64,000 bases of DNA from Phycobacter azelaicus (lineage in GTDB: Bacteria > Pseudomonadota > Alphaproteobacteria > Rhodobacterales > Rhodobacteraceae), in NCBI RefSeq assembly GCF_014884385.1, contig NZ_WKFH01000003.1, positions 1,224,001 through 1,288,000 on the forward strand, in the 5' to 3' direction. The position numbers were made by a program, and so were the translations under genes. Below, one piece after another: positions 46,122-54,647 of this stretch; positions within the stretch are counted from its first letter, which is position 1, and every line of letters begins with the position of its first letter. A model generated the notes under the pieces. It ran no database searches and had not been told where the DNA came from. It saw only the letters and a list, made by a program, of their open reading frames with translations.

Positions 46122-46967
46122 CTAGAACAGCACCCCAAGGGACTGCGGACTGTAGTTCGCAATGGACAGGGACATGGTCCCGAGCTGCTGCTGGACACTG
46201 AGGGCTGCAAGCCGGACCGAAGCTTCTTCCATATTTGTGTCCACCATCGAACTGATGCCCATGCGTGTTGCATCGGCCAGTTTGCTGACGGTTTCGTTCT
46301 GTCCGGCGATCCGGTTGGCCGAAGACCCAAGCGCTGCAGCGCCGTTCACTGCGAATTGCAAAAAGCCTTCGATCTCGCCCAGGGCAGCCATTGCACTGGC
46401 CTGGTCTGTGATGGCACTGCGCCCGTTGATATCAAAAGCGGGATCACCTTCGAAATCGACAGTGCCCACGTCGATCATCGACAGAGAAACCCCACCTGAT
46501 CCGTCCCGATCCAGCGACGCGGCTACCGAAAGGCTGGTGGCGCCACTGCCGTTGACGTCGCTCTTGAGGAGACTGACCCCGTTGAACTGGGTCGAGGAGA
46601 TGATCGAATTGATCTGATCGGTCTTCTGCTGCATTTGAGCTTCAATCTTGGAGTAGTCGACCAACCCGCTGGCAGCGGTGATCGCCAGCTCTTTCATCTC
46701 CATTACGGTTTCCGCGATCTGTTCTGCACCAACTGCGGATACCGCTACGGTTGCTTCACCCAAAGACAGTGTCTTTGAAGTTGCCTTGAACGCGGCGGCA
46801 TCGGTTTCCATGATCTGAGAGATCGCCCACAGCGCAGCGTTGTCCTTGGCGCTGTTGATTTCGCGACCTGTGGCAACGGCGTCCTGAACCTCCGCCCGGC
46901 TCTGGACGGTTCCGCCCAGCATCTGCAGCGCCGTCATGGCGCCGCTGTTCGTGTTTATACTCGTCAT
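46122..46967 (-). CDS. flagellin
   Basis: The 281-residue product has the flagellin layout: N-terminal D0/D1 helices (MTSINTNSGAMTALQML, ATGREINSAKDNAALWAISQIMETD, KELAITAASGLVDYSKIEAQMQQKTDQI), a short variable middle (about 140-200) and C-terminal helices ending LSIANYSPQSLGVLF. No signal peptide, as expected. The family usually ends ...SLL-F-R; here the final Arg is absent. No other flagellar gene (flaF, flbT, fli, flg) is within the window, so it is an isolated flagellin gene next to mutS. It may be an extra flagellin, regulated separately. Confidence 0.88.
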   Translation of the reverse strand: MTSINTNSGAMTALQMLGGTVQSRAEVQDAVATGREINSAKDNAALWAISQIMETDAAAFKATSKTLSLGEATVAVSAVGAEQIAETVMEMKELAITAASGLVDYSKIEAQMQQKTDQINSIISSTQFNGVSLLKSDVNGSGATSLSVAASLDRDGSGGVSLSMIDVGTVDFEGDPAFDINGRSAITDQASAMAALGEIEGFLQFAVNGAAALGSSANRIAGQNETVSKLADATRMGISSMVDTNMEEASVRLAALSVQQQLGTMSLSIANYSPQSLGVLF

Positions 46968-47291
46968 TTACTTGCATCCCAAGTTAACCCCAGCATCCCG
47001 TTCAAGGACGGCGGGTGTGGCTCTCCGAAAAGATGACATGCCGTTCTGACATAGGCTTCGCAGGCCTTTGAGTTCCGCCTGAGCACCACCAGACGACCGG
47101 GTGGCTGTTAGGATTTATTAACAGAATACAACTTTGGCGCGGCTGGAATGTGGCAAAAATCTGACTGAATCTATCAAGTTTTATTTGAAATAATATTGCT
47201 TTTTAGAGGCCAAATTCTTTTCAGATCGGATTGAGGGGGGCGCGGGGCTGGGATATGACTGTGCCCGATTAGGAGAGGACACCCACAGCCC
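46968..47291. other. divergent promoter interval between flagellin and maeB
   Basis: No coding frame is visible in these 324 bases. It must hold the promoters of the flagellin gene (minus) and maeB (plus). Notable elements are an AT-rich tract at about 47150-47215 (TTTTATTTGAAATAATATT) and an inverted repeat TGTTA...TAACA around 47105-47122, which looks like a degenerate CtrA site (TTA-then-TTAAC with six instead of seven bases between half-sites). Confidence 0.5.
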
Positions 47292-49547
47292 ATGCCCAAA
47301 GCGAAGATCACCAACGAAGAGGCGCTCGCCTTTCACCTGGAGCCAACCCCCGGCAAGTGGGAGATCAATGCAACCGTCCCGATGACCACGCAACGGGACC
47401 TGTCGCTGGCCTATTCCCCCGGTGTTGCGGTGCCCTGCGAGGCGATCGCAGAGAACCCTGAAACCGCCTATGATTACACCAACAAGGGCAACCTTGTGGC
47501 GGTGATCTCGAACGGGACAGCGGTTTTGGGTCTTGGGAACCTTGGCGCACTTGGATCCAAGCCGGTGATGGAAGGGAAGTCGGTTCTGTTCAAACGCTTT
47601 GCCGATGTGAACTCGATCGACATCGAACTCGACACCGAAGATCCGGATGAGTTCTGCAAAGCGGTGCGTCTCATGGGTCCGACCTTTGGCGGCATCAACC
47701 TGGAGGACATCAAGGCGCCTGAATGCTTCATCATCGAACAGCGCCTGAAGGAAGAGATGGATATTCCTGTCTTCCATGATGATCAGCATGGCACCGCGGT
47801 GATCTGCGCGGCGGGCCTTATCAATGCGCTGCATATCTCGGGCAAAAAAATCGAGGACGTGAAGATTGTCCTCAACGGGGCAGGGGCGGCGGGTATCGCC
47901 TGTATCGAACTGCTGAAATCCATGGGCGCGCGCCACGAAAACTGCATCGTTTGCGACACCAAGGGCGTGATCTATCAGGGTCGTACCGAAGGCATGAACC
48001 AGTGGAAATCGGCCCATGCCATCAAGACTGAGCTGCGCACCCTCGAAGAGGCGATGGAGGGCGCTGACGTCTTCCTGGGCGTGTCGGTCAAGGGCGCGGT
48101 GACGCAGGAGATGGTCAAATCCATGGCCGACAATCCGGTTATCTTTGCCATGGCAAACCCGGACCCCGAAATCACCCCCGAAGAGGCGCATGAGGTACGC
48201 GTCGATGCCATCGTCGCCACGGGTCGCTCGGACTATCCCAACCAGGTGAACAATGTTCTGGGCTTTCCGTACCTCTTCCGCGGCGCGCTCGACATCAATG
48301 CCCGCGCCATCAACGACGAGATGAAAATCGCCTGCGCTCATGCTTTGGCGGCGCTCGCGCGCGAGGATGTACCGGACGAGGTAGCGCTGGCCTATGGCAA
48401 ATCGCTGAGCTTTGGACGCGATTACATCATACCGACGCCCTTTGATCCGCGCCTGATCCACCGCATCCCGCCAGCGGTTGCAAAAGCGGGAATGGACACC
48501 GGCGCCGCGCGCCGCCCGATCATCGACATGGAGGCCTATGAGGTCAGCCTCAAAAGCCGCATGGACCCCACCGCCTCGATCCTGCGCGGCCTAAATGCCC
48601 GCGCGCGTTCGGCCCAGTCGCGGATGATCTTTGCCGAAGGCGACGATCCCCGCGTTTTGCGTGCCGCTGTCACCTATCAGCGCTCTGGCTTTGGGAAGGC
48701 GCTGGTGGTGGGTCGCCCCGACGATGTGAAGGCCAAGCTGGAAACGGCGGGCCTTGGTGATGCGGTGCGGGAGCTTGAAGTGGTCAATGCCGCCAACACT
48801 CAGCATTTCGAGACCTACAAGGATTTCCTATTCAACCGCCTTCAGCGCAAGGGCTTTGATCGCAAGGATATCCACCGGCTTGTGGGTCGTGACCGGCACG
48901 TATTCTCGGCCCTGATGCTGGCCCATGGCCATGGCGATGGTCTGGTGACCGGGGCGACCCGCAAGTCCGCCCATATCATGGATCAGATCAACCACGTTTT
49001 CGATGCGGACGCCAATCATGGTGCCGCAGGTGTGACGGCGCTCTTGCACAAGGGGCGTATCGTGCTGATTGGCGATACGCTGGTGCATGAATGGCCCGAT
49101 GAGAACGATCTTGCCACCATCGCCGAGCGCGCCGCTGGCGTTGCCCGTCACATGGGGCTGGATCCCCGCGTGGCCTTTGTCAGCTTCTCTACTTTCGGCT
49201 ACCCGGTATCGGAACGCGCAGAAAAGATGCACATCGCCCCCAGCGTTCTGGATCAGCGCGGTGTTGATTTCGAATACGAAGGCGAGATGACCGTGGATGT
49301 GGCGCTGAATGCCAAAGCGCAGGAGAATTACCCGTTCCAGCGCCTCTCTGGCCCGGCCAATATCCTGGTGGTGCCGGCGCGGCACTCGGCCTCGATCTCG
49401 GTCAAGCTGATGCAGGAAATGGGCGGCGCCACGGTGATCGGCCCGATTCTGTCTGGCGTCGACAAGCCGATCCAGATCTGCTCCACCACCTCCACCGCAA
49501 ATGATGTGCTGAACATGGCGGTTCTGGCGGCCTGCAACATCGGCTAG
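47292..49547 (+). CDS. maeB: NADP-dependent malic enzyme with PTA-like C-terminal domain
   Basis: The enzyme decarboxylates malate to pyruvate with NADP. The 751-residue protein is a fusion: residues about 1-425 are the malic enzyme (DLSLAYSPGVAVPCEAI, DDQHGTA, NAD(P)-binding NGAGAAGIAC, FAMANPDPEI), and about 430-751 are a phosphotransacetylase-like domain (FAEGDDPRVLRAA, RDRHVFSALMLAHGHGDGLVTGATR, ILVVPARHSASI), usually regulatory and inactive. This is the typical rhizobial and alphaproteobacterial MaeB form. RBS GGAGAGGA about nine bases before the ATG. A sugar kinase follows. Confidence 0.95.
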   Translation: MPKAKITNEEALAFHLEPTPGKWEINATVPMTTQRDLSLAYSPGVAVPCEAIAENPETAYDYTNKGNLVAVISNGTAVLGLGNLGALGSKPVMEGKSVLFKRFADVNSIDIELDTEDPDEFCKAVRLMGPTFGGINLEDIKAPECFIIEQRLKEEMDIPVFHDDQHGTAVICAAGLINALHISGKKIEDVKIVLNGAGAAGIACIELLKSMGARHENCIVCDTKGVIYQGRTEGMNQWKSAHAIKTELRTLEEAMEGADVFLGVSVKGAVTQEMVKSMADNPVIFAMANPDPEITPEEAHEVRVDAIVATGRSDYPNQVNNVLGFPYLFRGALDINARAINDEMKIACAHALAALAREDVPDEVALAYGKSLSFGRDYIIPTPFDPRLIHRIPPAVAKAGMDTGAARRPIIDMEAYEVSLKSRMDPTASILRGLNARARSAQSRMIFAEGDDPRVLRAAVTYQRSGFGKALVVGRPDDVKAKLETAGLGDAVRELEVVNAANTQHFETYKDFLFNRLQRKGFDRKDIHRLVGRDRHVFSALMLAHGHGDGLVTGATRKSAHIMDQINHVFDADANHGAAGVTALLHKGRIVLIGDTLVHEWPDENDLATIAERAAGVARHMGLDPRVAFVSFSTFGYPVSERAEKMHIAPSVLDQRGVDFEYEGEMTVDVALNAKAQENYPFQRLSGPANILVVPARHSASISVKLMQEMGGATVIGPILSGVDKPIQICSTTSTANDVLNMAVLAACNIG

Positions 49548-49556
49548 GGGCGCATC

Positions 49557-50429
49557 ATGGCGATCTGGAACCTGGGCTCGATCAATGCCGACATGGTCTA
49601 CACCCTGCCGCATCTTCCGCAGGCAGGGGAGACTTTGGCGGCCACCGAGTTTGCCCAGTTCCTGGGCGGCAAGGGGGCGAACATGTCCGTTGCCGCCGCC
49701 CGCGCAGGCGCTCATGTCTGCCATATCGGTGCGGTGGGGCCCGAAGGGCTCTGGGCGCGGGATCGGCTCTTGGAGTACGGCGTCGATACCCGCCACATTG
49801 CCCAGATCGACACCCCCACCGGCCATGCCATCGTCGCGGTGGACCAGGCGGGGGAAAACCAGATCATCCTGTTTCCCGGCGCCAACCGGGCCATCCACCC
49901 GGATCAGGTGGGACAGGCGTTGTCGGCGGCCTCCGCCGGGGACATCCTAGTGATGCAGAACGAAACCAATCTTCAGGCCGAGACCGCGAAGATGGGGCGC
50001 CAGCTGGGCCTGCGCGTCGCCTATGCGGCAGCCCCTTTCGAGGCCGAGGCCGTGCAGGCAGTTTTGCCCCATCTCGACCTCCTATTCATGAACGAGGTGG
50101 AGGCGGACCAGTTGCAAGAAGCCACTGGACATGCCCCTGATGCGCTGGGCGTTGCGGATGTGATCGTGACGCTTGGTGCAAGAGGCGCACGCCATATCCA
50201 TAGCCCCAGCGGTGAGGTGCGCGAAGTCCCTGCGCTGCCAGTCACTCCGGTTGATACCACCGGGGCAGGGGATACTTTCACCGGCTACGTTCTGGCCGGC
50301 CTTGATCGCGGCATGCCAATGGCGCAGGCCATGTCGCAGGCTTCTCGCGCGGCGGCCTTGATGGTGACCCGGCACGGTACTGCCGATGTCATTCCCGACC
50401 TGAAAGAGGTTCAGGACGCACGGCTCTGA
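49557..50429 (+). CDS. ribokinase-type PfkB carbohydrate kinase
   Basis: The 290-residue product has the PfkB family start NLGSINADMVYTLPHLPQAGET, the GGKGANMSVAAARAG first signature, FMNEVEAD, and the second signature VDTTGAGDTFTGY that carries the catalytic Asp. The ribokinase subfamily is most likely from the NxD near the N-terminus, but ribose specificity is not shown by context: no ribose transporter or repressor is present. It begins nine bases after maeB and is probably cotranscribed. Confidence 0.85.
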   Translation: MAIWNLGSINADMVYTLPHLPQAGETLAATEFAQFLGGKGANMSVAAARAGAHVCHIGAVGPEGLWARDRLLEYGVDTRHIAQIDTPTGHAIVAVDQAGENQIILFPGANRAIHPDQVGQALSAASAGDILVMQNETNLQAETAKMGRQLGLRVAYAAAPFEAEAVQAVLPHLDLLFMNEVEADQLQEATGHAPDALGVADVIVTLGARGARHIHSPSGEVREVPALPVTPVDTTGAGDTFTGYVLAGLDRGMPMAQAMSQASRAAALMVTRHGTADVIPDLKEVQDARL

Positions 50430-50585
50430 TCGGCGTTGATCCACCATGCGTGCTTGATGGCCTAACCTATTGGCGCGTCTCTAATCCTTAAGAGCTGCGA
50501 TTAAGCGGGGACTTATTTCCATAAAGTAGACGTTTTGGTAAAACATTCCGAAGTATGCAGAGGGCTGTCATTATGGAGTTCTAGT

Positions 50586-52778
50586 ATGTCCCTTCGCATG
50601 CGTATTGTCGTTTCGCTTTTGGTCAGTTCACTGGTCGCGATTGCCATCGTTACCGTTCCCCTGTTCATGGGTCTTGGAACGGTATCTGACGAGGGGATTA
50701 AACGCGAACTCCAGCAGTTTGAGGCACGCGTCTATTCACAAATTGAAGGTCAGCAGCGTTTGGCGCTTACCACGGCCCAGACTGTAGCCTCCATGCCGGA
50801 TGTTCAGCGCGCCGTCGCCGAGCAGGACCGCGAAACGCTTGATCGCCTTTTCGCGCAGAACTTCAAAGGTCTGGCAGCAGAGGCCGGAATCGCCCAGTTC
50901 CAGTTTCATACGCCCACAGCGGTGTCGGTTTTCCGGGTCCACAAGCCCGAAAAATTTGGCGATGATCTTTCTGGCTTCCGGCATTCCGTTGTCGCTGCCA
51001 ACGCGGAGAAGGCCCCGGTGTCCGGTCTGGAGCGTGGCAGGGCAGGGATCGGCATTCGCGGGATCAGCCCGATCTTCTTTGAGGGGCGTCATGTGGGCAC
51101 AGTTGAGATCGGTCTGAAATTCGACAGTGCGCTCATCGAAAGCCTGACCGAAGGTAGCGACAGCCGTATCGAAGTTTACCTGCTGCCCGACAGCGATATC
51201 AGTTCTTTCTCGGCCAACGGTTCGGAAATTCAGCGCCTGACCGGCAATTATGATGGACCGTCACTGATCAATGCAGAAACCCTGGCGTCGTTTGTTGGTG
51301 GAGAGGTCATTGAGCGTGAAAACTTTGAAATCGACAATGCTGCCTACGCAGGACGGCCGTTTGAAATCCGCGATTTTTCGGGCAATCTGGTTGCTGTTGG
51401 CAACGCCCTTGTGCCTCTGGAATCAGTAAATGCGATCACGAACACGATCCGGACCACGGGTTTCGGCGCAGCTCTGGTTGCCATGCTTTTGGCAGGTGCC
51501 ATGGCGCTTGTCTTGGGAAAATGGCTTTGTGGTTTGCTCAATCGTATCAGCCGCCGCATGATCTCCTTGTCAGAGGGTGATCTTTCCATTGAAACCTCTG
51601 GACTGCCCACAAAGGGTGAGATCGGCGATATGGTAAGCAGCCTTGGTGTTTTCCGGGATGCACTGATGAAGCAAAAGGAACTGGAAGAGGCTCAAAAAGC
51701 CAATGCCAAACATCAGGCCGAGGTCGTTGCATCGCTCGGCAGCAACCTGTCGGTTCTCGCAGGTGGCGATCTGACTGTACGCATCGAAAGCGCCTTCCCC
51801 GAGGATTACGAGCAGCTGCGTTCCGATTTCAACAAAACGGTCGAAAACCTGAATGCCACGGTGGCCCAGGTCGTCGATTCTGCGCAGAGCATCCGCAACG
51901 GCGCGGCCGAGATCAGCCAGTCTTCGGATGATCTGTCGCACCGCACCGAAAGCCAGGCGGCCACCCTTGAAGAGACCGCCGCGGCCCTCGATGAACTCAC
52001 CGCATCGGTGAAATCCGCCGCCGAGGGCGCGCGCAGCGTCGAAAACATCATGGAAGAGGCCAAGCAGGAGGCTGAAAACAGCGGCGTCGTTGTGCAAAGC
52101 GCGGTGTCGGCGATGACCGAGATCGAGCAGTCCTCGACCCATATCGCGCAGATCATCAGCGTGATCGACGACATTGCCTTCCAGACCAACCTTCTGGCCC
52201 TAAACGCAGGCGTCGAAGCCGCCCGCGCGGGCGAAGCGGGCCGCGGCTTTGCGGTGGTGGCCTCCGAAGTGCGGGCGCTGGCGCAGCGTTCTTCGGATGC
52301 GGCGATGGAGATCAAGACGCTGATCAGCGACAGCTCGCGCCAGGTGGAGCGCGGCGTGGATCTGGTCGGCAAGGCGGGCGATGCGCTCACCAATATCGTC
52401 GAGCGGGTGAACCATATCTCGAAGCTGGTAACGGATATTGCCGAAGGTGCTGTGGAGCAATCCACGGGTCTCGGGGAAATCAACACCGGGGTGGTGCAGC
52501 TTGATCAGGTGACGCAGCAGAACGCGGCCATGGTCGAAGAGGCGACGGCTGCGGGCCATATGCTGAACAGCGATGCAACCAAACTGGCCGAGCTGGTGGC
52601 GCATTTCAAAGTCTCAGGCAGCAGCGGCATCACACAGATGAGCGCACCGAAACCAGCCGCCAGCACGCCGACGGCGCATGGGGATGACGACTGGGACTTC
52701 AGCGATTTCAACGAAGCCGCCCCGGCCGCAACCGGCACCGACGGCAACGCTGCTCTCGACAAGTGGCAGGATTTCTAA
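50586..52778 (+). CDS. methyl-accepting chemotaxis protein with double Cache sensor
   Basis: The 730-residue receptor has an N-terminal membrane segment (about 8-30), a periplasmic double Cache-type domain (about 35-300; FQFHTPTAVSVFRVHKPEKFGDDLSGFR is typical), a second membrane segment (about 305-325), two HAMP-like regions and a cytoplasmic signalling domain (about 440-700) with tip region GRGFAVVASEVRALAQRSSDAAMEIK. The C-terminal end lacks a CheR/CheB docking pentapeptide such as NWETF. No che genes are nearby. Start chosen at 50586 with GGAG eight bases before; the frame is open upstream. Confidence 0.9.
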   Translation: MSLRMRIVVSLLVSSLVAIAIVTVPLFMGLGTVSDEGIKRELQQFEARVYSQIEGQQRLALTTAQTVASMPDVQRAVAEQDRETLDRLFAQNFKGLAAEAGIAQFQFHTPTAVSVFRVHKPEKFGDDLSGFRHSVVAANAEKAPVSGLERGRAGIGIRGISPIFFEGRHVGTVEIGLKFDSALIESLTEGSDSRIEVYLLPDSDISSFSANGSEIQRLTGNYDGPSLINAETLASFVGGEVIERENFEIDNAAYAGRPFEIRDFSGNLVAVGNALVPLESVNAITNTIRTTGFGAALVAMLLAGAMALVLGKWLCGLLNRISRRMISLSEGDLSIETSGLPTKGEIGDMVSSLGVFRDALMKQKELEEAQKANAKHQAEVVASLGSNLSVLAGGDLTVRIESAFPEDYEQLRSDFNKTVENLNATVAQVVDSAQSIRNGAAEISQSSDDLSHRTESQAATLEETAAALDELTASVKSAAEGARSVENIMEEAKQEAENSGVVVQSAVSAMTEIEQSSTHIAQIISVIDDIAFQTNLLALNAGVEAARAGEAGRGFAVVASEVRALAQRSSDAAMEIKTLISDSSRQVERGVDLVGKAGDALTNIVERVNHISKLVTDIAEGAVEQSTGLGEINTGVVQLDQVTQQNAAMVEEATAAGHMLNSDATKLAELVAHFKVSGSSGITQMSAPKPAASTPTAHGDDDWDFSDFNEAAPAATGTDGNAALDKWQDF

Positions 52779-52858
52779 GGATCAGACGTTTTCGCGGCTC
52801 TATACAGCCATGGGACGATCATCGGGTCGTCTCAGTTGATCTGACTGCTTGTCGGGAA

Positions 52859-52945
52859 TGGTGCCCAGGAGAGGACTCGAACCTCCACGTCCATACGGAC
52901 ACTAGCACCTGAAGCTAGCGCGTCTACCAATTCCGCCACCTGGGC
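52859..52945 (-). tRNA. tRNA-Leu (CAG)
   Basis: On the minus strand the 87-base gene begins GCCCAGGTGGCGGAATTGGT and ends CCTGGGCACCA, with an encoded CCA. Acceptor stem GCCCAGG pairs with CCTGGGC; the anticodon arm CTAGC-TTCAGGT-GCTAG gives anticodon CAG; the long variable arm (TGTCCGTATGGACG) and GGTTCGAGTCC T arm fit a class II leucine tRNA. It lies between the chemoreceptor gene and hemN. Confidence 0.97.
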
Positions 52946-53113
52946 AGGTGTCGTGGACAGGGCGTATAAGCGGAGTCGCAAGAAGCGTCAAACCCAAAAT
53001 GAAGCTGGTGTGACAATTTCTTTGCACCGGGGTTCATGCCACGGACTTCACAAGAAATTTCAGTGGATTGTTTTTGCAGATACGGTGCCAGGACGGAGGT
53101 TTTTGCCCATGGA

Positions 53114-53152
53114 TTTGCGCCGATTTGACCGTCAAGTTTGATCCTGCGCAAA
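53114..53152. promoter_or_regulatory. nested inverted repeats upstream of hemN
   Basis: An outer pair TTTGCGC (53114-53120) and GCGCAAA (53146-53152) encloses an 11-base palindrome TTGAC-C-GTCAA (53125-53135). It ends 34 bases before the hemN start. It resembles an operator; it is not the TTGAT-N4-ATCAA box of FnrL that often controls hemN. The rest of the 241 bases between the tRNA and hemN shows nothing else. Confidence 0.4.
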
Positions 53153-53186
53153 GTCGAGGTGTCCCGACCTTGCCAAAAAGGTTGGT

Positions 53187-54542
53187 ATGACACAGATAGA
53201 TCGCCTCGCTACTCTCGGGCTGTTCGACAGCCGGGTGCCCCGCTACACCTCATATCCTACAGCCCCGGTCTTTTCGCCGACTGTGGGCGCAACGGAGCAG
53301 GCTGTGCATTTGCAGACGCTGGATCCTGCCGTCCCGGTGTCCGTTTATGTCCACATACCGTTTTGCGAACGACTGTGCTGGTTCTGTGCTTGCCGAACCC
53401 AAGGCACCCGGCGCCTTGATCCTGTGGAGGCTTATATCGGGACGCTGGAGGCAGAGCTGAAACTGGTGGCGCAGCATCTCCCAAAAGGGGTGCAGATGGG
53501 GCGCCTTCATTGGGGCGGTGGGACTCCGACGATTCTGCCGCCGCATCTGATTTACCGGCTGGCTGCCGCTGTAAGGTCCGTCTTTCCAAAGACAACCGAC
53601 TGGGAATTCTCGGTGGAGATCGACCCGACCCTCGTGGACCGAGAGAAAATCGCTGCCCTGGCGGATGTGGGAATGAACCGCGCCAGCATCGGCATTCAGG
53701 ACTTCAATCCAGAGGTTCAGGCGGCGATTGGGCGGGATCAATCCTATGAGGTGACGCGTGACTGCGTAGAGGATCTTCGCGAGGCCGGGATCATGTCCCT
53801 CAACGCAGATCTGATTTACGGGCTGCCCCATCAGGACGCTGTGAGGCTCTCGGACACGGTGGAAAAGGTGCTGAGTCTTGCGCCGGACCGGATCGCGCTT
53901 TTTGGCTATGCTCACGTACCATGGGTGGCCAAGCGTCAGCAGCTGATTGATGAGCTGGCCTTGCCGGGGGACGCCGAGCGTTATGAGCTGGCCTGTCTTG
54001 CAGGCGATCAATTCCGGGCCGCCGGGTTCGAAACGATTGGTATCGACCATTTCGCCTTGCCGGGCGACGGTTTGGCAAAAGCAGCCAAGAGCGGCCATCT
54101 GCGTCGCAATTTCCAGGGCTATACCGACGACCGCTGCCCGACGTTGATTGGCCTCGGTGCGTCCTCGATTTCTCGTTACGCCGGGGGATACGTCCAGAAC
54201 GCAGCAGCGACGCCTGCCTATGTGGAGCGGATCGAGGCCGGAGATCTGGCGGGAGCGCGGGGTCACGAGATGAACGAGGATGACCACTTGCGCGCCCGCG
54301 CCATCGAGATGGTGATGTGTGACTTCTACCTTGACCGCAGGGCCCTGATCCGGGAGTACGGCGATATGGCGCGCAGCCTTGATATCGAGATGGCTGCCAT
54401 TCGGGCGCGGTTCGGCGATCTGGTGGCACTGGACGAGCAGGGGCTTTCGATCTTGCCCGAGGGCCGCGCCCTGACGCGGATCATTGCCAGCCAATTCGAT
54501 GCCCATAAGCCGGAAGGAGTGCGTTACAGTCGCGCCTCCTGA
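53187..54542 (+). CDS. hemN: oxygen-independent coproporphyrinogen III oxidase
   Basis: HemN converts coproporphyrinogen III to protoporphyrinogen IX under low oxygen by a radical SAM reaction. The 451-residue protein has the N-terminal PRYTSYPTA motif that distinguishes HemN from HemW, the cluster motif C60-E-R-L-C64-W-F-C67 followed by AC, HWGGGTPT, and SIGIQDFN. Together with hemJ and hemW the window carries three heme-pathway genes in separate places. Confidence 0.95.
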   Translation: MTQIDRLATLGLFDSRVPRYTSYPTAPVFSPTVGATEQAVHLQTLDPAVPVSVYVHIPFCERLCWFCACRTQGTRRLDPVEAYIGTLEAELKLVAQHLPKGVQMGRLHWGGGTPTILPPHLIYRLAAAVRSVFPKTTDWEFSVEIDPTLVDREKIAALADVGMNRASIGIQDFNPEVQAAIGRDQSYEVTRDCVEDLREAGIMSLNADLIYGLPHQDAVRLSDTVEKVLSLAPDRIALFGYAHVPWVAKRQQLIDELALPGDAERYELACLAGDQFRAAGFETIGIDHFALPGDGLAKAAKSGHLRRNFQGYTDDRCPTLIGLGASSISRYAGGYVQNAAATPAYVERIEAGDLAGARGHEMNEDDHLRARAIEMVMCDFYLDRRALIREYGDMARSLDIEMAAIRARFGDLVALDEQGLSILPEGRALTRIIASQFDAHKPEGVRYSRAS

Positions 54543-54632
54543 GCCGATCCAATCGGCAGGGCTCCCGCCCGTCGGCGAGCATTGCCATGCCCTTCTTCGG
54601 TTGGGCGTGGCACCGCGCTGCGCGCGGTGCGG
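54541..54632. repeat. three adjacent hairpins between hemN and alkB
   Basis: Three hairpins follow each other between the convergent hemN and alkB genes: GAGCCGAT/ATCGGC with GGCTC (54541-54563), GCCATGCCC/GGGCGTGGC with one G-U pair (about 54583-54610), and CACCGCGC/GCGCGGTG (about 54612-54630). None has a T tract on either strand. They may stop Rho-independent read-through poorly or protect 3' ends. Confidence 0.55.
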
Positions 54633-54647
54633 GCGGCTCTATTAGCA

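Noticed and set aside
47105-47122. CtrA site upstream of the flagellin
   Set aside because: The half-sites are imperfect and the spacing is six, so I only mention it as degenerate.
50484-50506. CtrA site before the chemoreceptor gene
   Set aside because: Two TTAA half-sites occur, but they are nine bases apart instead of seven.
53000-53186. FnrL box before hemN
   Set aside because: TTGAC-C-GTCAA has a one-base spacer instead of four and different half-sites, so it is not an FNR-type box.
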